A stretch of DNA of 64,000 nucleotides from Clostridiaceae bacterium (GTDB taxonomy: Bacteria > Bacillota > Clostridia > Lachnospirales > Lachnospiraceae), in contig QXXC01000005.1 in assembly GCA_009911305.1 (NCBI GenBank), forward strand, positions 62,001-126,000, written 5' to 3'. The stretch's first letter is position 1. Each line of letters begins with the position of its first letter. Shown piece by piece: positions 53,412-62,909 of the stretch. A model generated the notes under the pieces. The model was not told the DNA's origin. It did not search any database and saw only the letters and a list, made by a program, of their open reading frames with translations. Position numbers and translations under genes: made by a program.

Positions 53412-54143
53412 ATGTCGCGTAAAACCGTATTAGTCACAGGAGCATCGCGCGGGATTGGAAAGGCAATTGCACTGAAATATGCCGGAAAGGGCTATCATAC
53501 GGTGATTACCTGTATCCACCGTAAGGAACAGCTTTTGCAGACTCAGAAAGAAATCGAGGGGTTCGGCGTGGGATGCCTGGCCTGGCTGGGGGATGCGGGG
53601 GATTATGAAAGCTGTGAAGAGCTGTTTTCACAAATCCGCCGGCAGTTCGGTTCCCTGGATGTGCTGGTCAATAACGCCGGGGTTTCTTATATCGGCCTTT
53701 TCCAGGATATGAAGCCTGAGGAGTGGGACCGGATTATCCGCACGAACCTGACGTCGGTCTTTAACTGCTGCCGCCTGGCGATCCCCATGATGCTCTCTAA
53801 AAAGAAAGGGAAAATTATCAATATCTCCTCTGTGTGGGGCGTGTGCGGCGCTTCGTGCGAGGCGGCCTATTCCGCCACAAAGGGGGGCGTCAATGCCCTG
53901 ACCAGGGCGCTGGCCAAGGAGCTCGCTCCCAGCAATATCCAGGTCAATGCCATTGCCTGCGGCGCGATCGATACGGAAATGAATCACTTTCTTCACCGGG
54001 AGGATCTGATTGCGCTTCTGGATGAAATCCCGGCCGGCCGCCTGGGGCAGGCGGCAGAGGTGGCGGATCTGGCCTATCACCTTGGGTATAAGGAGTCCTA
54101 TCTGACAGGGCAGATCATCGGGCTTGACGGCGGCTGGACGTGA
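53412..54143 (+). CDS. SDR-family 3-oxoacyl-ACP reductase-like protein
   Basis: 243 residues from ATG 53412 with AAGGAG upstream; a TTG three codons earlier is inside that site. SDR motifs: TGASRGIGKAIALKYAG (NADP binding), VLVNNAGVSYIG, catalytic Ser in INISSVWGVCGAS and AAYSATKGGVNALTRA (Tyr-x3-Lys). It ends TGQIIGLDGGWT. It is FabG-like, but as a lone gene outside any fatty-acid cluster its substrate is uncertain. Confidence 0.85.
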   Translation: MSRKTVLVTGASRGIGKAIALKYAGKGYHTVITCIHRKEQLLQTQKEIEGFGVGCLAWLGDAGDYESCEELFSQIRRQFGSLDVLVNNAGVSYIGLFQDMKPEEWDRIIRTNLTSVFNCCRLAIPMMLSKKKGKIINISSVWGVCGASCEAAYSATKGGVNALTRALAKELAPSNIQVNAIACGAIDTEMNHFLHREDLIALLDEIPAGRLGQAAEVADLAYHLGYKESYLTGQIIGLDGGWT

Positions 54144-54181
54144 GACGGATGCCCGGCGGTCCCTGACAGCCGGGAGCGCCC

Positions 54182-55621
54182 TCAGAAACGGAAGTAAATA
54201 AACGGATTATACGTATTATTCACCAAATACATGGTACACAGAAGCATCAGGACAAGCATTACCGCCACGTCGGCCGCCCCCGTTACTTCTCTGTCATAAA
54301 AATGCGTCTTCAGCTCCGGCGCAAAGCGCTGCAGGATTCCGCAGGCCAGGATCCCGCATCCGGCCGTAAAAATCGTCTTGCGGTTTACAAACAGCCGGAT
54401 CGGATAGATCCCTGCCTGCGGGCAGAACATCCGCTGTATCAAAAGCAGCGCATCCGCAAGGCTCCCGGCCCTGAAAAAGACCCAGCCAACCATCACGGCC
54501 AGCATCACATACGCATGGTTCAGCGCGCGGAAGCGGTTCTGTTCCAGAAATCTCCCCCACGCCCCGCGCTCCAGAATCAGAAACACGCCGTAATACAGCC
54601 CCCATATGATAAAATTAGCGCCCGCCCCGTGCCAGAGGCCCGTCGCAAAAAACACGATCAACAGGTTCCGGCACGTTTTCAGGGAGCCGCCCCTGCTTCC
54701 CCCCAGAGGGATGTAGACATATTCCTTAAACCACGTGGAAAGGGAAATGTGCCATCTCCTCCAGAATTCCCGGATTGAGGCGGAGAGGTAGGGATAACGG
54801 AAATTTTCCATAAAGTGAAAGCCGAACATCTCCCCCAGCCCAATGGCCATATCCGAATACCCGGAAAAATCAAAATAGATCTGCAGCGTGTACAGCACGG
54901 CCATCATCCATACCGTCCCGGTCCCCAGACCGTAAAGAGGTTTTTCAAGGATCGAATCCACCGTCAGGGCAAAGGTATTGGCAAGCAGCATTTTCTTGGC
55001 CAGCCCGTAGCTGAAGCGCCGTATCCCGTAAGCCATCCCGGCCGCGGTTATCACCCGGCTCTCTATCTGCCCGCAGATATCATGGTATTTCACGATCGGC
55101 CCCGCAATCAACTGCGGAAAAAAGGAGATGTAGAGCGCCAGGTAAAACGGATTTCTCTGCGCCTCAATCGTCCCTCTGTACACATCAACCACATAGGACA
55201 GCGCCTGAAAGGTATAAAAGGAAATCCCAATCGGCAGCGCAATCTCGCGCGGGCTTATGAAACCGCGCCCTCCCGCCAGACCGGCGGCCAGAGCGTTTAA
55301 GCTCTCTGCCGCGAAATTAAAATACTTAAAATACCCCAGCAGCCCCAGATTTACCAAAATGCACAGCCACAAAAGCACACGGCTGCCTCTGCTCCCGCCC
55401 CCGCTCCGACGGCGGGCAAATGCGGACAGCAGTCCGAAGACATAATTGATCCCGATTGAGAAAATCATCAGGCAGACGTATACCGGCTCTCCCCAGGCAT
55501 AAAAAATGAGGCTCGCAGCCAGCAGAACACCGTTCCGCACGGCTGCCTTTCCTGTTATAAAATACAGGCAGAACACAGCGGGGAGAAAATACCATAAAAA
55601 TACAAGGGAGCTGAACAGCAT
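54182..55621 (-). CDS. MBOAT-family O-acyltransferase (AlgI/DltB-like)
   Basis: 479 residues from ATG 55621 (AAAGGTCGG upstream). Multi-spanning membrane protein with MBOAT features: YVVDVYRGTIEAQRNPFYLA, FFPQLIAGPIVKYHDI, DFSGYSDMAIGLGEMFGFHF, REFWRRWHISLSTWFKEYVY and the active-site His region FFATGLWHGAGANFIIWG. Such proteins move acyl groups (often acetyl) onto extracellular polysaccharide. The usual AlgJ/AlgX or DltD-like SGNH partner is not encoded next to it. Confidence 0.9.
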   Translation of the reverse strand: MLFSSLVFLWYFLPAVFCLYFITGKAAVRNGVLLAASLIFYAWGEPVYVCLMIFSIGINYVFGLLSAFARRRSGGGSRGSRVLLWLCILVNLGLLGYFKYFNFAAESLNALAAGLAGGRGFISPREIALPIGISFYTFQALSYVVDVYRGTIEAQRNPFYLALYISFFPQLIAGPIVKYHDICGQIESRVITAAGMAYGIRRFSYGLAKKMLLANTFALTVDSILEKPLYGLGTGTVWMMAVLYTLQIYFDFSGYSDMAIGLGEMFGFHFMENFRYPYLSASIREFWRRWHISLSTWFKEYVYIPLGGSRGGSLKTCRNLLIVFFATGLWHGAGANFIIWGLYYGVFLILERGAWGRFLEQNRFRALNHAYVMLAVMVGWVFFRAGSLADALLLIQRMFCPQAGIYPIRLFVNRKTIFTAGCGILACGILQRFAPELKTHFYDREVTGAADVAVMLVLMLLCTMYLVNNTYNPFIYFRF

Positions 55622-55963
55622 AGGCGGCAACCGACCTTTCTACTTTATTTTCAATATAACATCTGTTCTCACAGCAAAATCACACATTGCTTCAACCGGC
55701 ACCATTATACCATTCTTCAGAAAGCATTTCAATTTTTCCGAATATCAAACCTGCTGCCAACGCGCATTCTTATGATTCCATCATCCCTTGCCAGAGGGGC
55801 CGGAAGCGTCGCAAGTAAAATTCTCTCCCTTTTATTTGTCTATTTTTCTGATTGACTTTTATAAATCTCATTCAAAACCCTTTGTTTTTTGTGACTTATT
55901 GCCAAAATTCATCATTGTTTTTATGCATTTTTGTGTAATATCAAACTTTTTTATTTAAAAAAT

Positions 55964-55976
55964 ATTAGTATGCAAA
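55964..55976. promoter_or_regulatory. candidate MarR operator upstream of the crotonase gene
   Basis: ATTAGTATGCAAA, found as an exact inverted copy at 62017-62029 between the marR-type gene and etfB. It lies 21 bases before the -35 of the crotonase promoter. Confidence 0.45.
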
Positions 55977-55996
55977 ATATTTTATAGGGAAATATA

Positions 55997-56025
55997 TTTA
56001 CTTTTAATTATAAGTGTTATATAAT
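55997..56025 (+). promoter_or_regulatory. promoter of the crotonase/CoA-transferase genes
   Basis: TTTACT (55997-56002), 17 bases, TATAAT (56020-56025), 50 bases before the first start codon, in an AT-rich region. The remainder of 55622-55996 holds no gene. Confidence 0.7.
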
Positions 56026-56074
56026 TTCATCAATCGAACATTACATAAATATTATTTATAAGGAGGACGTTTTT

Positions 56075-56866
56075 ATGGAACTCAAAAATTACAACAATCT
56101 CTTAGTGGAAATCGAGGACGGCATTGCGGTTGTTACGATCAACCGTCCGAAGTCTTTAAACGCGCTGAACAGCGAGACGCTGGCTGAGCTGGGCGACGTT
56201 GCTTCCACAATTGAAAAGTCCAAAGAAGTCAAAGTCGTTATCCTGACCGGTTCCGGACAGAAGGCATTCGTGGCCGGCGCCGACATCTCGGAGATGGTGA
56301 ATGCTTCCGCACAGGAAGGCCGCGCGATGGCGCTTCTGGCTGCCGAGACCTTCAACACCCTTGAGAACATGCCTCAGGTTACGATCGCAGCCGTCAACGG
56401 CTACGCTCTGGGCGGCGGATGCGAGATCTCCATGGCCTGCGATATCCGTGTGGCCGCTGAGAATGCAAAGTTCGGACAGCCGGAAGTCAATCTCGGCATT
56501 CTGCCCGGTTTTGGCGGAACACAGAGGCTTCCGAGACTCGTTGGCAAGGGCCGCGCAAAGGAGCTCATCTTCACAACGGATCAGATCGACGCCCAGGAGG
56601 CGTACCGCATCGGCCTGGCCAACAAGGTTGTACCGCAGGCAGAGCTTCTTGACTACTGCAAAGCGATGGCTAAGAAGATCATGTCCAAAGCAAGCTTTGG
56701 CGTTACGCTTGCCAAGCAGGCCATCAACACCGGTATGGATACCGATCTTGCCAGCGGCTTAAAGCTGGAGGCGAACCTGTTCGGCCTTTCCTTTGCAACA
56801 CATGACAAGGCTGAGGGCATGACTGCCTTCCTTGAAAAGAGAAAAGCGGAATTAACCGATTTCTAA
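56075..56866 (+). CDS. crt: enoyl-CoA hydratase (crotonase)
   Basis: 263 residues, AAGGAGG nine bases before ATG. Crotonase oxyanion-hole regions KAFVAGADISEMVN and VNGYALGGGCEISMACDIRV, and the catalytic glutamates in ENAKFGQPEVNLGILPGFGG. It hydrates crotonyl-CoA or dehydrates 3-hydroxybutyryl-CoA. It opens a plus-strand group with CoA-transferase, permease, acyl-CoA dehydrogenase and Etf genes. Confidence 0.93.
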   Translation: MELKNYNNLLVEIEDGIAVVTINRPKSLNALNSETLAELGDVASTIEKSKEVKVVILTGSGQKAFVAGADISEMVNASAQEGRAMALLAAETFNTLENMPQVTIAAVNGYALGGGCEISMACDIRVAAENAKFGQPEVNLGILPGFGGTQRLPRLVGKGRAKELIFTTDQIDAQEAYRIGLANKVVPQAELLDYCKAMAKKIMSKASFGVTLAKQAINTGMDTDLASGLKLEANLFGLSFATHDKAEGMTAFLEKRKAELTDF

Positions 56867-56878
56867 ATTTGACCGCTT

Positions 56879-56917
56879 AACGGGGCCGAAGGATGAAATT
56901 TCCCGGCCCTGTTCTTT
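56879..56917 (+). other. hairpin between crt and the CoA-transferase gene
   Basis: GGGGCCG and CGGCCC pair around AAGGATGAAATTTCC, followed by TGTTCTTTTG. This is a weak terminator or attenuator that may lower expression of the downstream genes relative to crt. Confidence 0.5.
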
Positions 56918-57001
56918 TGCACCCGTTCAGGCGCATCGGTCCATCATTGCAAAGAAGAATGAACCGTTACATATTTTCCATTTTTCAAAGGAGGAATTAC
57001 G

Positions 57002-58558
57002 ATGGCTAAGGTCTCAATTATTACAGCGCAGGAAGCGGCCTCCATGGTGTCTGACAACATGATGGTGACAGCCAGCGGCTTTGTAGCCAGCGACATGCCG
57101 GAAGCTCTCACAAAGGCCCTGGAAGCCCGTTTTCTGGAAACCGGATCTCCGAAAAATCTGACGCTCTTTTATGCCGCCGCGCAGGGCAACCGGGACGGCA
57201 GCGGCGCTGATCATTTTGCGCATGAGGGCATGACCAAGCGCGTCATCGGCGGCCACTGGAACATGGTTCCCAATCTGGGAAAGCTGGTTCTGGAAAATAA
57301 GATCGAGGGCTACAACCTGCCGCAGGGCACTCTGTCCCAGCTCTACCGCGATATTGCGGGACACCGCATCGGAACCATCACACATGTCGGGCTGAATACC
57401 TTTGCCGATCCGCGTATTGAGGGAGGAAAGCTCAACTCGATTTCCACAGATGATCTGGTGGAGGTTGTAAATATTCTCGGTGAGGAGAAGCTTCTATATA
57501 AAGCGTTCCCGATTGACATTGGCTTTATCCGCGGAACGTATGCCGACGAGAACGGCAATATCACCATGGAGCACGAGGTTGCTTCCCTGGAGGCCACCTC
57601 GATCGCCCAGGCGGTTAAAAACAGCGGCGGTAAGGTGATCGTCCAGGTTGAGAAAGTCGTTGAAAACGGCTGCCTTGACCCCAAGCTGGTGAAGGTTCCC
57701 GGCATCTATGTGGATGCTGTTGTTGTATGCGAGGATCCCAGGGATCACGAGCAGTGCGTGGGATGCGAGTATGACGGTTCTATGACCGGCGATTTCCGTG
57801 TACCCTTAAGCAGCCTCCAGTATCCGAAGCTCTCTGCAAAGAAGGTAATCGGCCGCAGGGCCGCCATGGAATTAAAAGAAAATTCCGTTGTCAATCTTGG
57901 GATCGGTATCCCGGAATACATATCCATGGTTGCGAACGAGGAAGGCATCGGCGATTACATGACCCTGACCGTAGAGGCCGGCCCGATCGGCGGCGTTCCG
58001 CAGGGCGGCCCGAAATTCGGCGGTTCCGTCAATGCGGAGGCGATCCTGGATCAGCCCTACCAGTTTGACTTTTATGACGGCGGCGGCGTGGATTACGCCT
58101 TCTTAGGTCTGGCGCAGGCGGATCAGGACGGAAACATCAATGTCAGCAAGTTTGGTCCCAGAATTGCGGGCTGCGGCGGCTTTGTCAATATCACGCAGAA
58201 TGCAAAGCGCGTGTTCTTCTGCGGAACCTTTACGGCCGGCGGCCTGGCTGTGGAGTTCGAGGACGGCTCTTTAAAGATCGTGAAAGAGGGGCGCGAGAAG
58301 AAATTTATCGACCATGTAGAACAGATCACGTTCAGCGGCGCATACGCCAACAAGACCGGCCAGCCTGTGCTCTATATCACAGAGCGCGCTGTATTTGAGC
58401 TGCGCAGGGACGGCGTATATCTCACGGAAGTAGCTCCAGGCATCGATATTCAGACCCAGATCATTGATCTGATGGGCTTTGTCCCGAAGATGGATGGACA
58501 GCCGAAGCTGATGGATGCCAGGATCTTTAAGGATGAGCTCATGGGACTGGGAAAATAA
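57002..58558 (+). CDS. family I acyl-CoA:acetate/3-ketoacid CoA-transferase (fused subunits)
   Basis: 518 residues, alpha and beta parts fused as in propionate CoA-transferase and YdiF: MVTASGFVASDMPEALTKAL at the start, GHWNMVPNLGKLVLENKIEG (GxGG-type region), and the beta half VVNLGIGIPEYISMVANEEG. The active-site glutamate is in TLTVEAGPIGGVPQGG. It exchanges CoA between acetyl-CoA or butyryl-CoA and an acid. With crt and GntP beside it, it probably activates an imported C4 acid or releases butyrate; acid specificity cannot be read. Confidence 0.88.
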   Translation: MAKVSIITAQEAASMVSDNMMVTASGFVASDMPEALTKALEARFLETGSPKNLTLFYAAAQGNRDGSGADHFAHEGMTKRVIGGHWNMVPNLGKLVLENKIEGYNLPQGTLSQLYRDIAGHRIGTITHVGLNTFADPRIEGGKLNSISTDDLVEVVNILGEEKLLYKAFPIDIGFIRGTYADENGNITMEHEVASLEATSIAQAVKNSGGKVIVQVEKVVENGCLDPKLVKVPGIYVDAVVVCEDPRDHEQCVGCEYDGSMTGDFRVPLSSLQYPKLSAKKVIGRRAAMELKENSVVNLGIGIPEYISMVANEEGIGDYMTLTVEAGPIGGVPQGGPKFGGSVNAEAILDQPYQFDFYDGGGVDYAFLGLAQADQDGNINVSKFGPRIAGCGGFVNITQNAKRVFFCGTFTAGGLAVEFEDGSLKIVKEGREKKFIDHVEQITFSGAYANKTGQPVLYITERAVFELRRDGVYLTEVAPGIDIQTQIIDLMGFVPKMDGQPKLMDARIFKDELMGLGK

Positions 58559-58579
58559 CATCCCGTCTGTCATATAACC

Positions 58580-58640
58580 CGATGTTGCACGATGAGTTGC
58601 GGCCTGCAAAAGAGTTCTGCCTCTTTTACAGGCCGTGAGC
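58580..58640 (+). other. hairpin between the CoA-transferase and gntP-type genes
   Basis: GGCCTGCAAAAGAG pairs with CTCTTTTACAGGCC around TTCTGC (one mismatch). It has no T-run, so it is probably an mRNA-stabilising or partial termination stem in a continuous operon. Confidence 0.55.
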
Positions 58641-58650
58641 AGGAGGAACC

Positions 58651-59958
58651 ATGAATTTTCAGATTTTTGTACTTTTTATTGCTATTATTCTATTCGGCCT
58701 TCTGGCCTTTAAGCAGGTAAGCGCATTGATTCTGGCTCCGCTTATCACGATCTTCGTGGCTGTCTGCAGCGGTCTTCCGATCCTTGACAGCCTGAAAAAT
58801 TCCTTTATGCCCGCCGCCGGAGATTATGTAATCAAATATTTCCTGACCTTCTTCGTAGGCGCTTTATTCGGAGCGGTTTACCAGTTTACAGGCGCAGCCG
58901 AATCTCTGGCCAGAGCCATTGCCAGTATCAGCAAGGGACGGTTTACCGCGCCGATTATCATGTGTATAACCGGTATCCTGACGTACGGCGGCGTCAGCGG
59001 CTTTGTCGTATTCTTTGTTATTTATCCGATCGCAATACAGTTGTTCCGTGAGGCGAATATAAGCAGGCGCCTTCTTCCGGCCGCCATCTCCGCCGGCTGC
59101 TGGACCTGGTCCATGAGCGGCCCCGGTTCGCCTTCGATCCAGAACGTTATCCCTATGACCGATCTGGGAACACCGGCGACAGCGGCCTTTGTGCCTTCCC
59201 TGATCACCACGATTGTGATGTTTCTTCTGATTTTCGGCTGGCTTGAATACCGCGCCCGCTCCCTTGCCAAAAAAGGGTATTTCTTTGATGACAAGACGCT
59301 TAAATACCAGCTCAGCGAGGAAGAGCTCAGCACAGATGAGAACAAATCACTTCCGCACTGGATTCAGGCAGCCCTGCCGATTGCGGCTATTCTGGCTTCC
59401 TTTAACCTGCTTCACCTTCCGGTGGAAACCTCTGTTATGGTCGGCATTATCCTTTCCGTTATCCTGATGTTTAAGCGGATTGGAGGTCTGAACGCGTGGA
59501 TTGAGGTTTTCAACAAGGGCGCGGCGGATTCCGGCGTGGCTATCTTAAATACAGGTATCGTTGTAGGTTTTGGCGGCGTGGTTCAGAACACACAGGCCTT
59601 TGCGGATCTGGTCAACGGCTTAAAGGGCCTTTCCATCTCCCCGCTTGTATTCTGTATGATTACAGTGGCCATCTGTGCCGGCGCATGCGGTTCTGCCTCC
59701 GGCGGTATCGGCGTAGCCTTCAATGCATTAAAAGCCACCTATGTGGAAATGGGTCTGAACCTCGAGTATGTACACCGTATCGCTGCGATCGCGGCCGGAA
59801 CGCTTGACACACTGCCGCATCAGGGCGCTCAGATAACCCTTTTAGGAATCTGTAAGATGACTCACAAGGAAGCTTACGGTGATATTGCCGTGACGCAGAT
59901 CCTGATCCCGTTTATCGCCTGCGGCGTCTTTATCGTACTCGCCAGCATGGGCTTATAA
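58651..59958 (+). CDS. GntP-family permease
   Basis: 435 residues with about twelve membrane helices. GntP/Gnt-like features: VGALFGAVYQFTGAAESLAR, GILTYGGVSGFVVFFVIYPI, MSGPGSPSIQNVIPMTDLGT and CAGACGSASGGIGVAFNALK. GntP relatives import gluconate, D-serine, glycerate, 3-hydroxybutyrate or similar acids by proton symport. The surrounding CoA genes make a short hydroxy- or keto-acid the likeliest substrate. Confidence 0.85.
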   Translation: MNFQIFVLFIAIILFGLLAFKQVSALILAPLITIFVAVCSGLPILDSLKNSFMPAAGDYVIKYFLTFFVGALFGAVYQFTGAAESLARAIASISKGRFTAPIIMCITGILTYGGVSGFVVFFVIYPIAIQLFREANISRRLLPAAISAGCWTWSMSGPGSPSIQNVIPMTDLGTPATAAFVPSLITTIVMFLLIFGWLEYRARSLAKKGYFFDDKTLKYQLSEEELSTDENKSLPHWIQAALPIAAILASFNLLHLPVETSVMVGIILSVILMFKRIGGLNAWIEVFNKGAADSGVAILNTGIVVGFGGVVQNTQAFADLVNGLKGLSISPLVFCMITVAICAGACGSASGGIGVAFNALKATYVEMGLNLEYVHRIAAIAAGTLDTLPHQGAQITLLGICKMTHKEAYGDIAVTQILIPFIACGVFIVLASMGL

Positions 59959-60063
59959 ACGAAACGCTTTTCCACAGGAATCATGACAGCGAACCAGAAG
60001 CTTTCCGTTCTGTTTTGGGACAATTTGCACAAAAAAACACATTGAAATTTGACAGATTGCTTC

Positions 60064-60092
60064 TTGACTAAGCAGAAGGGATCATGTATCAT
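60064..60092 (+). promoter_or_regulatory. promoter of the acyl-CoA dehydrogenase gene
   Basis: TTGACT (60064-60069), 17 bases, TATCAT (60087-60092), 118 bases before the ATG, in a 251-bp spacer. It indicates a separate transcript start within the cluster. Confidence 0.6.
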
Positions 60093-60209
60093 TTATGTAT
60101 GCTATTATTTAGTGTGCTAGTTATTTTATATAAAAACTATTTGTATAATTTAAAATCACCGCACACCCCGTAAAATGAAGAGCACGAATATAAAAAGGAG
60201 GAATGATTT

Positions 60210-61349
60210 ATGAATTTCCAGTTATCAGAAGAGCGCCTGACCTTACAGAAGGCCGTAAGAGAATTTGCAGAAAACGAGCTGGCCCCCGGCGTCATTGAGC
60301 GTGACGAAACCAGCGCCTTCCCGCTCGACCTCTATAAGAAGATGGGGGAGATGGGCTTTATCGGCCTTCCGTATGCCAAGGAGTACGGCGGCTCCGGCGG
60401 AGACTATCTGGATTACGCGATCGCAGTGGAGGAGATCTCCAAGGTAGATGCTTCGGTCGGCATCTCTTACTCCGTATCCACCTCCCTCTACGGCGGCAGC
60501 ATCGCAAACGGCGCTTCCGAAGAGCAGAAGAAAGAATTTCTGCCCGAGGTACTGAGCGGACAGAGCTTTGGCTCTTTTGGACTTACAGAGCCCAACGCCG
60601 GATCCGATGCGGGCGGATGCGTTACCATCGCTGAGAAAAAGGGCGATAAATACGTATTAAACGGCTTAAAGTGCTTTAACACCAACGGACCTCTGTCCAA
60701 CCACTTTGCCGTATATGCTTTAACCCAGCCGGAGTTAAAGTCCAAGGGCCTCTCCTGCTTCCATGTGACCAAGGGAACCCCGGGCCTCTCCATCGGCAAG
60801 ATTGAGAATAAGATGGGTATCCGTTCCGCGCAGGTTTCTGAACTGGTATTTGAAAACTGTGAGATTCCCGCTTCCGCGCTGATCGGCGGAGAGGGACAGG
60901 GCTTCAAGATTGCCATGAAGACGCTGGACGGCGGCCGTATCGGCGTGGCCGCACAGGGACTCGGCATTGCAGAGGGAGCATTTGAGATTGCCAGAAAGTA
61001 TCTGATGACAAGGGAACAGTTCGGCAAGCCCATCTACAGGAACCAGTACCTGGCGTTCAAGATGGCTGAGCTTGAATGCGAGATTGAGCAGGCCAAATAC
61101 ATGCTGTACAAGGCAGCGCTCGACAAGTCCGAGGGACGGCCGTACTCCATTCCGGCCGCTAAGGCAAAATTAGTCTGCACCAATGCCGCTATGCATGTAA
61201 CAACCGAAGCTGTACAGATGCTCGGCGGAAACGGCTACATGAAAGAGTATCATGTGGAGCGTATGATGAGAGACGCAAAGATTACACAGATCTACGAGGG
61301 AACCAACGAGATCCAGAAGCTGGTTATCAGCGGAGCGCTTTTCAGATAG
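60210..61349 (+). CDS. bcd: short-chain (butyryl-type) acyl-CoA dehydrogenase
   Basis: 379 residues, normal length. FGLTEPNAGSDAGGCVTIAE (FAD and substrate region), the catalytic glutamate position in ITQIYEGTNEIQKLVISGAL, and QMLGGNGYMKEYHVERMMRD. It reduces crotonyl-CoA to butyryl-CoA or runs in the oxidative direction, with EtfAB encoded downstream as electron partner. A strong terminator follows, so marR and etfBA are transcribed separately. Confidence 0.92.
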   Translation: MNFQLSEERLTLQKAVREFAENELAPGVIERDETSAFPLDLYKKMGEMGFIGLPYAKEYGGSGGDYLDYAIAVEEISKVDASVGISYSVSTSLYGGSIANGASEEQKKEFLPEVLSGQSFGSFGLTEPNAGSDAGGCVTIAEKKGDKYVLNGLKCFNTNGPLSNHFAVYALTQPELKSKGLSCFHVTKGTPGLSIGKIENKMGIRSAQVSELVFENCEIPASALIGGEGQGFKIAMKTLDGGRIGVAAQGLGIAEGAFEIARKYLMTREQFGKPIYRNQYLAFKMAELECEIEQAKYMLYKAALDKSEGRPYSIPAAKAKLVCTNAAMHVTTEAVQMLGGNGYMKEYHVERMMRDAKITQIYEGTNEIQKLVISGALFR

Positions 61350-61376
61350 GCCATTCGTTATCTTATCCATATATCT

Positions 61377-61411
61377 CAAACAGCCGGATGGGGATTCCCT
61401 CCGGCTGTTTG
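61377..61411 (+). terminator. terminator of the acyl-CoA dehydrogenase gene
   Basis: CAAACAGCCGGA (61377-61388) pairs with TCCGGCTGTTTG (61400-61411), a perfect 12-bp stem. The following T-run is weak. Confidence 0.75.
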
Positions 61412-61558
61412 TACATGCAGCGTCCGGACCACCGGGGCTGCGTCTGTGAAAATCGTAACATGCGGTTTGACTTTCTCTTTTTTATTTAATATAATTAGAA
61501 GACGTATTAGAGCGTGTTTGAAACATTCTCCAGCAAACAAAGGAAAGAGAGATCGATT

Positions 61559-61981
61559 ATGGAGTTAAAAGAGTGCATTAATTTTTTGCTTACCACATCT
61601 CAGCATACGGTTTTCCAATATATCAGCCAGAAACTGGCGCCCTTTGATGTCACGCCTTCTCAGTATGGGGTTCTGAACTGCCTGTGGGCCAATGGAGGAA
61701 CCTGCCTGCCCCGCAAGATTGCAGAGATGCTGTGTCTTGAGACGTCTACAGTTTCCGGTATTCTGGACCGCATGCAGAAAAAGGAGCTAATTGACCGCGT
61801 GATCAACACGGAAAACCGGCGGGAGATTCTTGTCATTATCACAGAAAAGGGTGAATCCCTGAAAAAACCGGTTCTTCAGGTGATTGAGGATGTAAACCGC
61901 GATGTGCTGGCTGATTTTTCCGAGCAGGAGGCCCTGTTCTTTAAAAAATGTCTTCGCCAGATTGCGGAAAAATCCCTGTAG
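61559..61981 (+). CDS. MarR-family transcriptional regulator
   Basis: 140 residues from ATG 61559 (AGGAAAGAGAG upstream; the palindromic repeat TAGAGCGTGTTTGAAACAT at 61508 lies in front). Winged-helix motif: ISQKLAPFDVTPSQYGVLNC, IAEMLCLETSTVSGILDRMQ (recognition helix), KKELIDRVINTENRREILVI (wing). Lying between the dehydrogenase and etfBA, it may control this cluster, perhaps in response to an acyl-CoA or acid. Confidence 0.9.
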   Translation: MELKECINFLLTTSQHTVFQYISQKLAPFDVTPSQYGVLNCLWANGGTCLPRKIAEMLCLETSTVSGILDRMQKKELIDRVINTENRREILVIITEKGESLKKPVLQVIEDVNRDVLADFSEQEALFFKKCLRQIAEKSL

Positions 61982-62016
61982 GCCGATTTTTTCAATATTT
62001 TTTTGTTGCAATATGA

Positions 62017-62029
62017 TTTGCATACTAAT
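62017..62029. promoter_or_regulatory. candidate MarR operator upstream of etfB
   Basis: TTTGCATACTAAT, the exact reverse complement of 55964-55976, within a partial palindrome GCATA-N12-TATGC (62018-62040 on the other strand). Confidence 0.45.
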
Positions 62030-62100
62030 TTTTTGATATGCCCATAAATTGTATACATACAAACCATGTATATACATAAAAATCGGAATGGAAATCTGAC

Positions 62101-62889
62101 ATGAAAATCATTGTATGTTCAAAACAGATCCGGCAGGATAACCGGATCAAGCCAGATCGTTCCGGCCTGGAAGCCGCGCTGCGCCTTAAGAAAAAGACAG
62201 GGGCTGCTGTGGCTTTTTTGTGCCTGGGCGATGCGTCCGCCATCACTCAGATCCGCGAAGCCATGGCCATGGGCTGTGACGAGGGGACGCTTCTCTCCTA
62301 TCCGGAGCCGCAGACATTGGACGGAGCCGCCTGTTCCTCGATTCTGGCCGCATTTCTCAGAAACTGCAGCTATGACGCGCTCATAAGCAGCTCCTATGCC
62401 GTGGACTCTGATGCGATCCAGACAGGACTTTTGCTGGCCGGGAAGCTGTCACTTCCGTCTGCCAGCTATGTGGAAGACATCACGCCTGTCTTTCAGGAGG
62501 GACAGGAACATGTTCAGGAGGATCAGGCAGGCTCCCCGGAGGGCGCAAAGCCCGTCTCTCTTGTGGTCAGGCGGAAATTTGAGGACTGTGTTTATAAATT
62601 AAAACTCCCTCTCCCCTGTCTCGTCAGCGCGCTTCCGCGGCCGAATCAGCCCTTCTATATGACGGCCCAGGGAATTTCCCGCGCCTACCGCGCCGAAATC
62701 CCTGTTGTTTCTGTCTCAGAGCTTCTGGAGCGAAGCGGCCTTCCCCCGGCTGAACAGTTCATAAAAATCCATATTCATGATTCCCATATGAAGAAGCCGC
62801 GGGAGCGGGGACGCGTTTTAACGGTTCCCACAGCCGAGGCTGTTCAGGCGATGATGGATTTGATGATTAAAAACCATATTTTAAGCTGA
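62101..62889 (+). CDS. etfB: electron transfer flavoprotein beta subunit
   Basis: 262 residues. The ETF alpha/beta fold is clear: IVCSKQIRQDNRIKPDRSGL, ALRLKKKTGAAVAFLCLGDA, SSSYAVDSDAIQTGLLLAGK and LPLPCLVSALPRPNQPFYMT. Sequence is rather divergent from the classic beta subunit (the usual N-terminal P-D motif is replaced by Q-D-N), so it may define a specialised Etf pair. It is followed 20 bases later by etfA. Confidence 0.85.
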   Translation: MKIIVCSKQIRQDNRIKPDRSGLEAALRLKKKTGAAVAFLCLGDASAITQIREAMAMGCDEGTLLSYPEPQTLDGAACSSILAAFLRNCSYDALISSSYAVDSDAIQTGLLLAGKLSLPSASYVEDITPVFQEGQEHVQEDQAGSPEGAKPVSLVVRRKFEDCVYKLKLPLPCLVSALPRPNQPFYMTAQGISRAYRAEIPVVSVSELLERSGLPPAEQFIKIHIHDSHMKKPRERGRVLTVPTAEAVQAMMDLMIKNHILS

Positions 62890-62909
62890 CTGGAGGTTTT
62901 CTCTCAACC

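Noticed and set aside
62101-62889. EtfB as a flavin-based electron-bifurcating subunit
   Set aside because: The sequence is divergent at the N-terminus and the residues that separate bifurcating from ordinary Etf cannot be judged reliably by eye.
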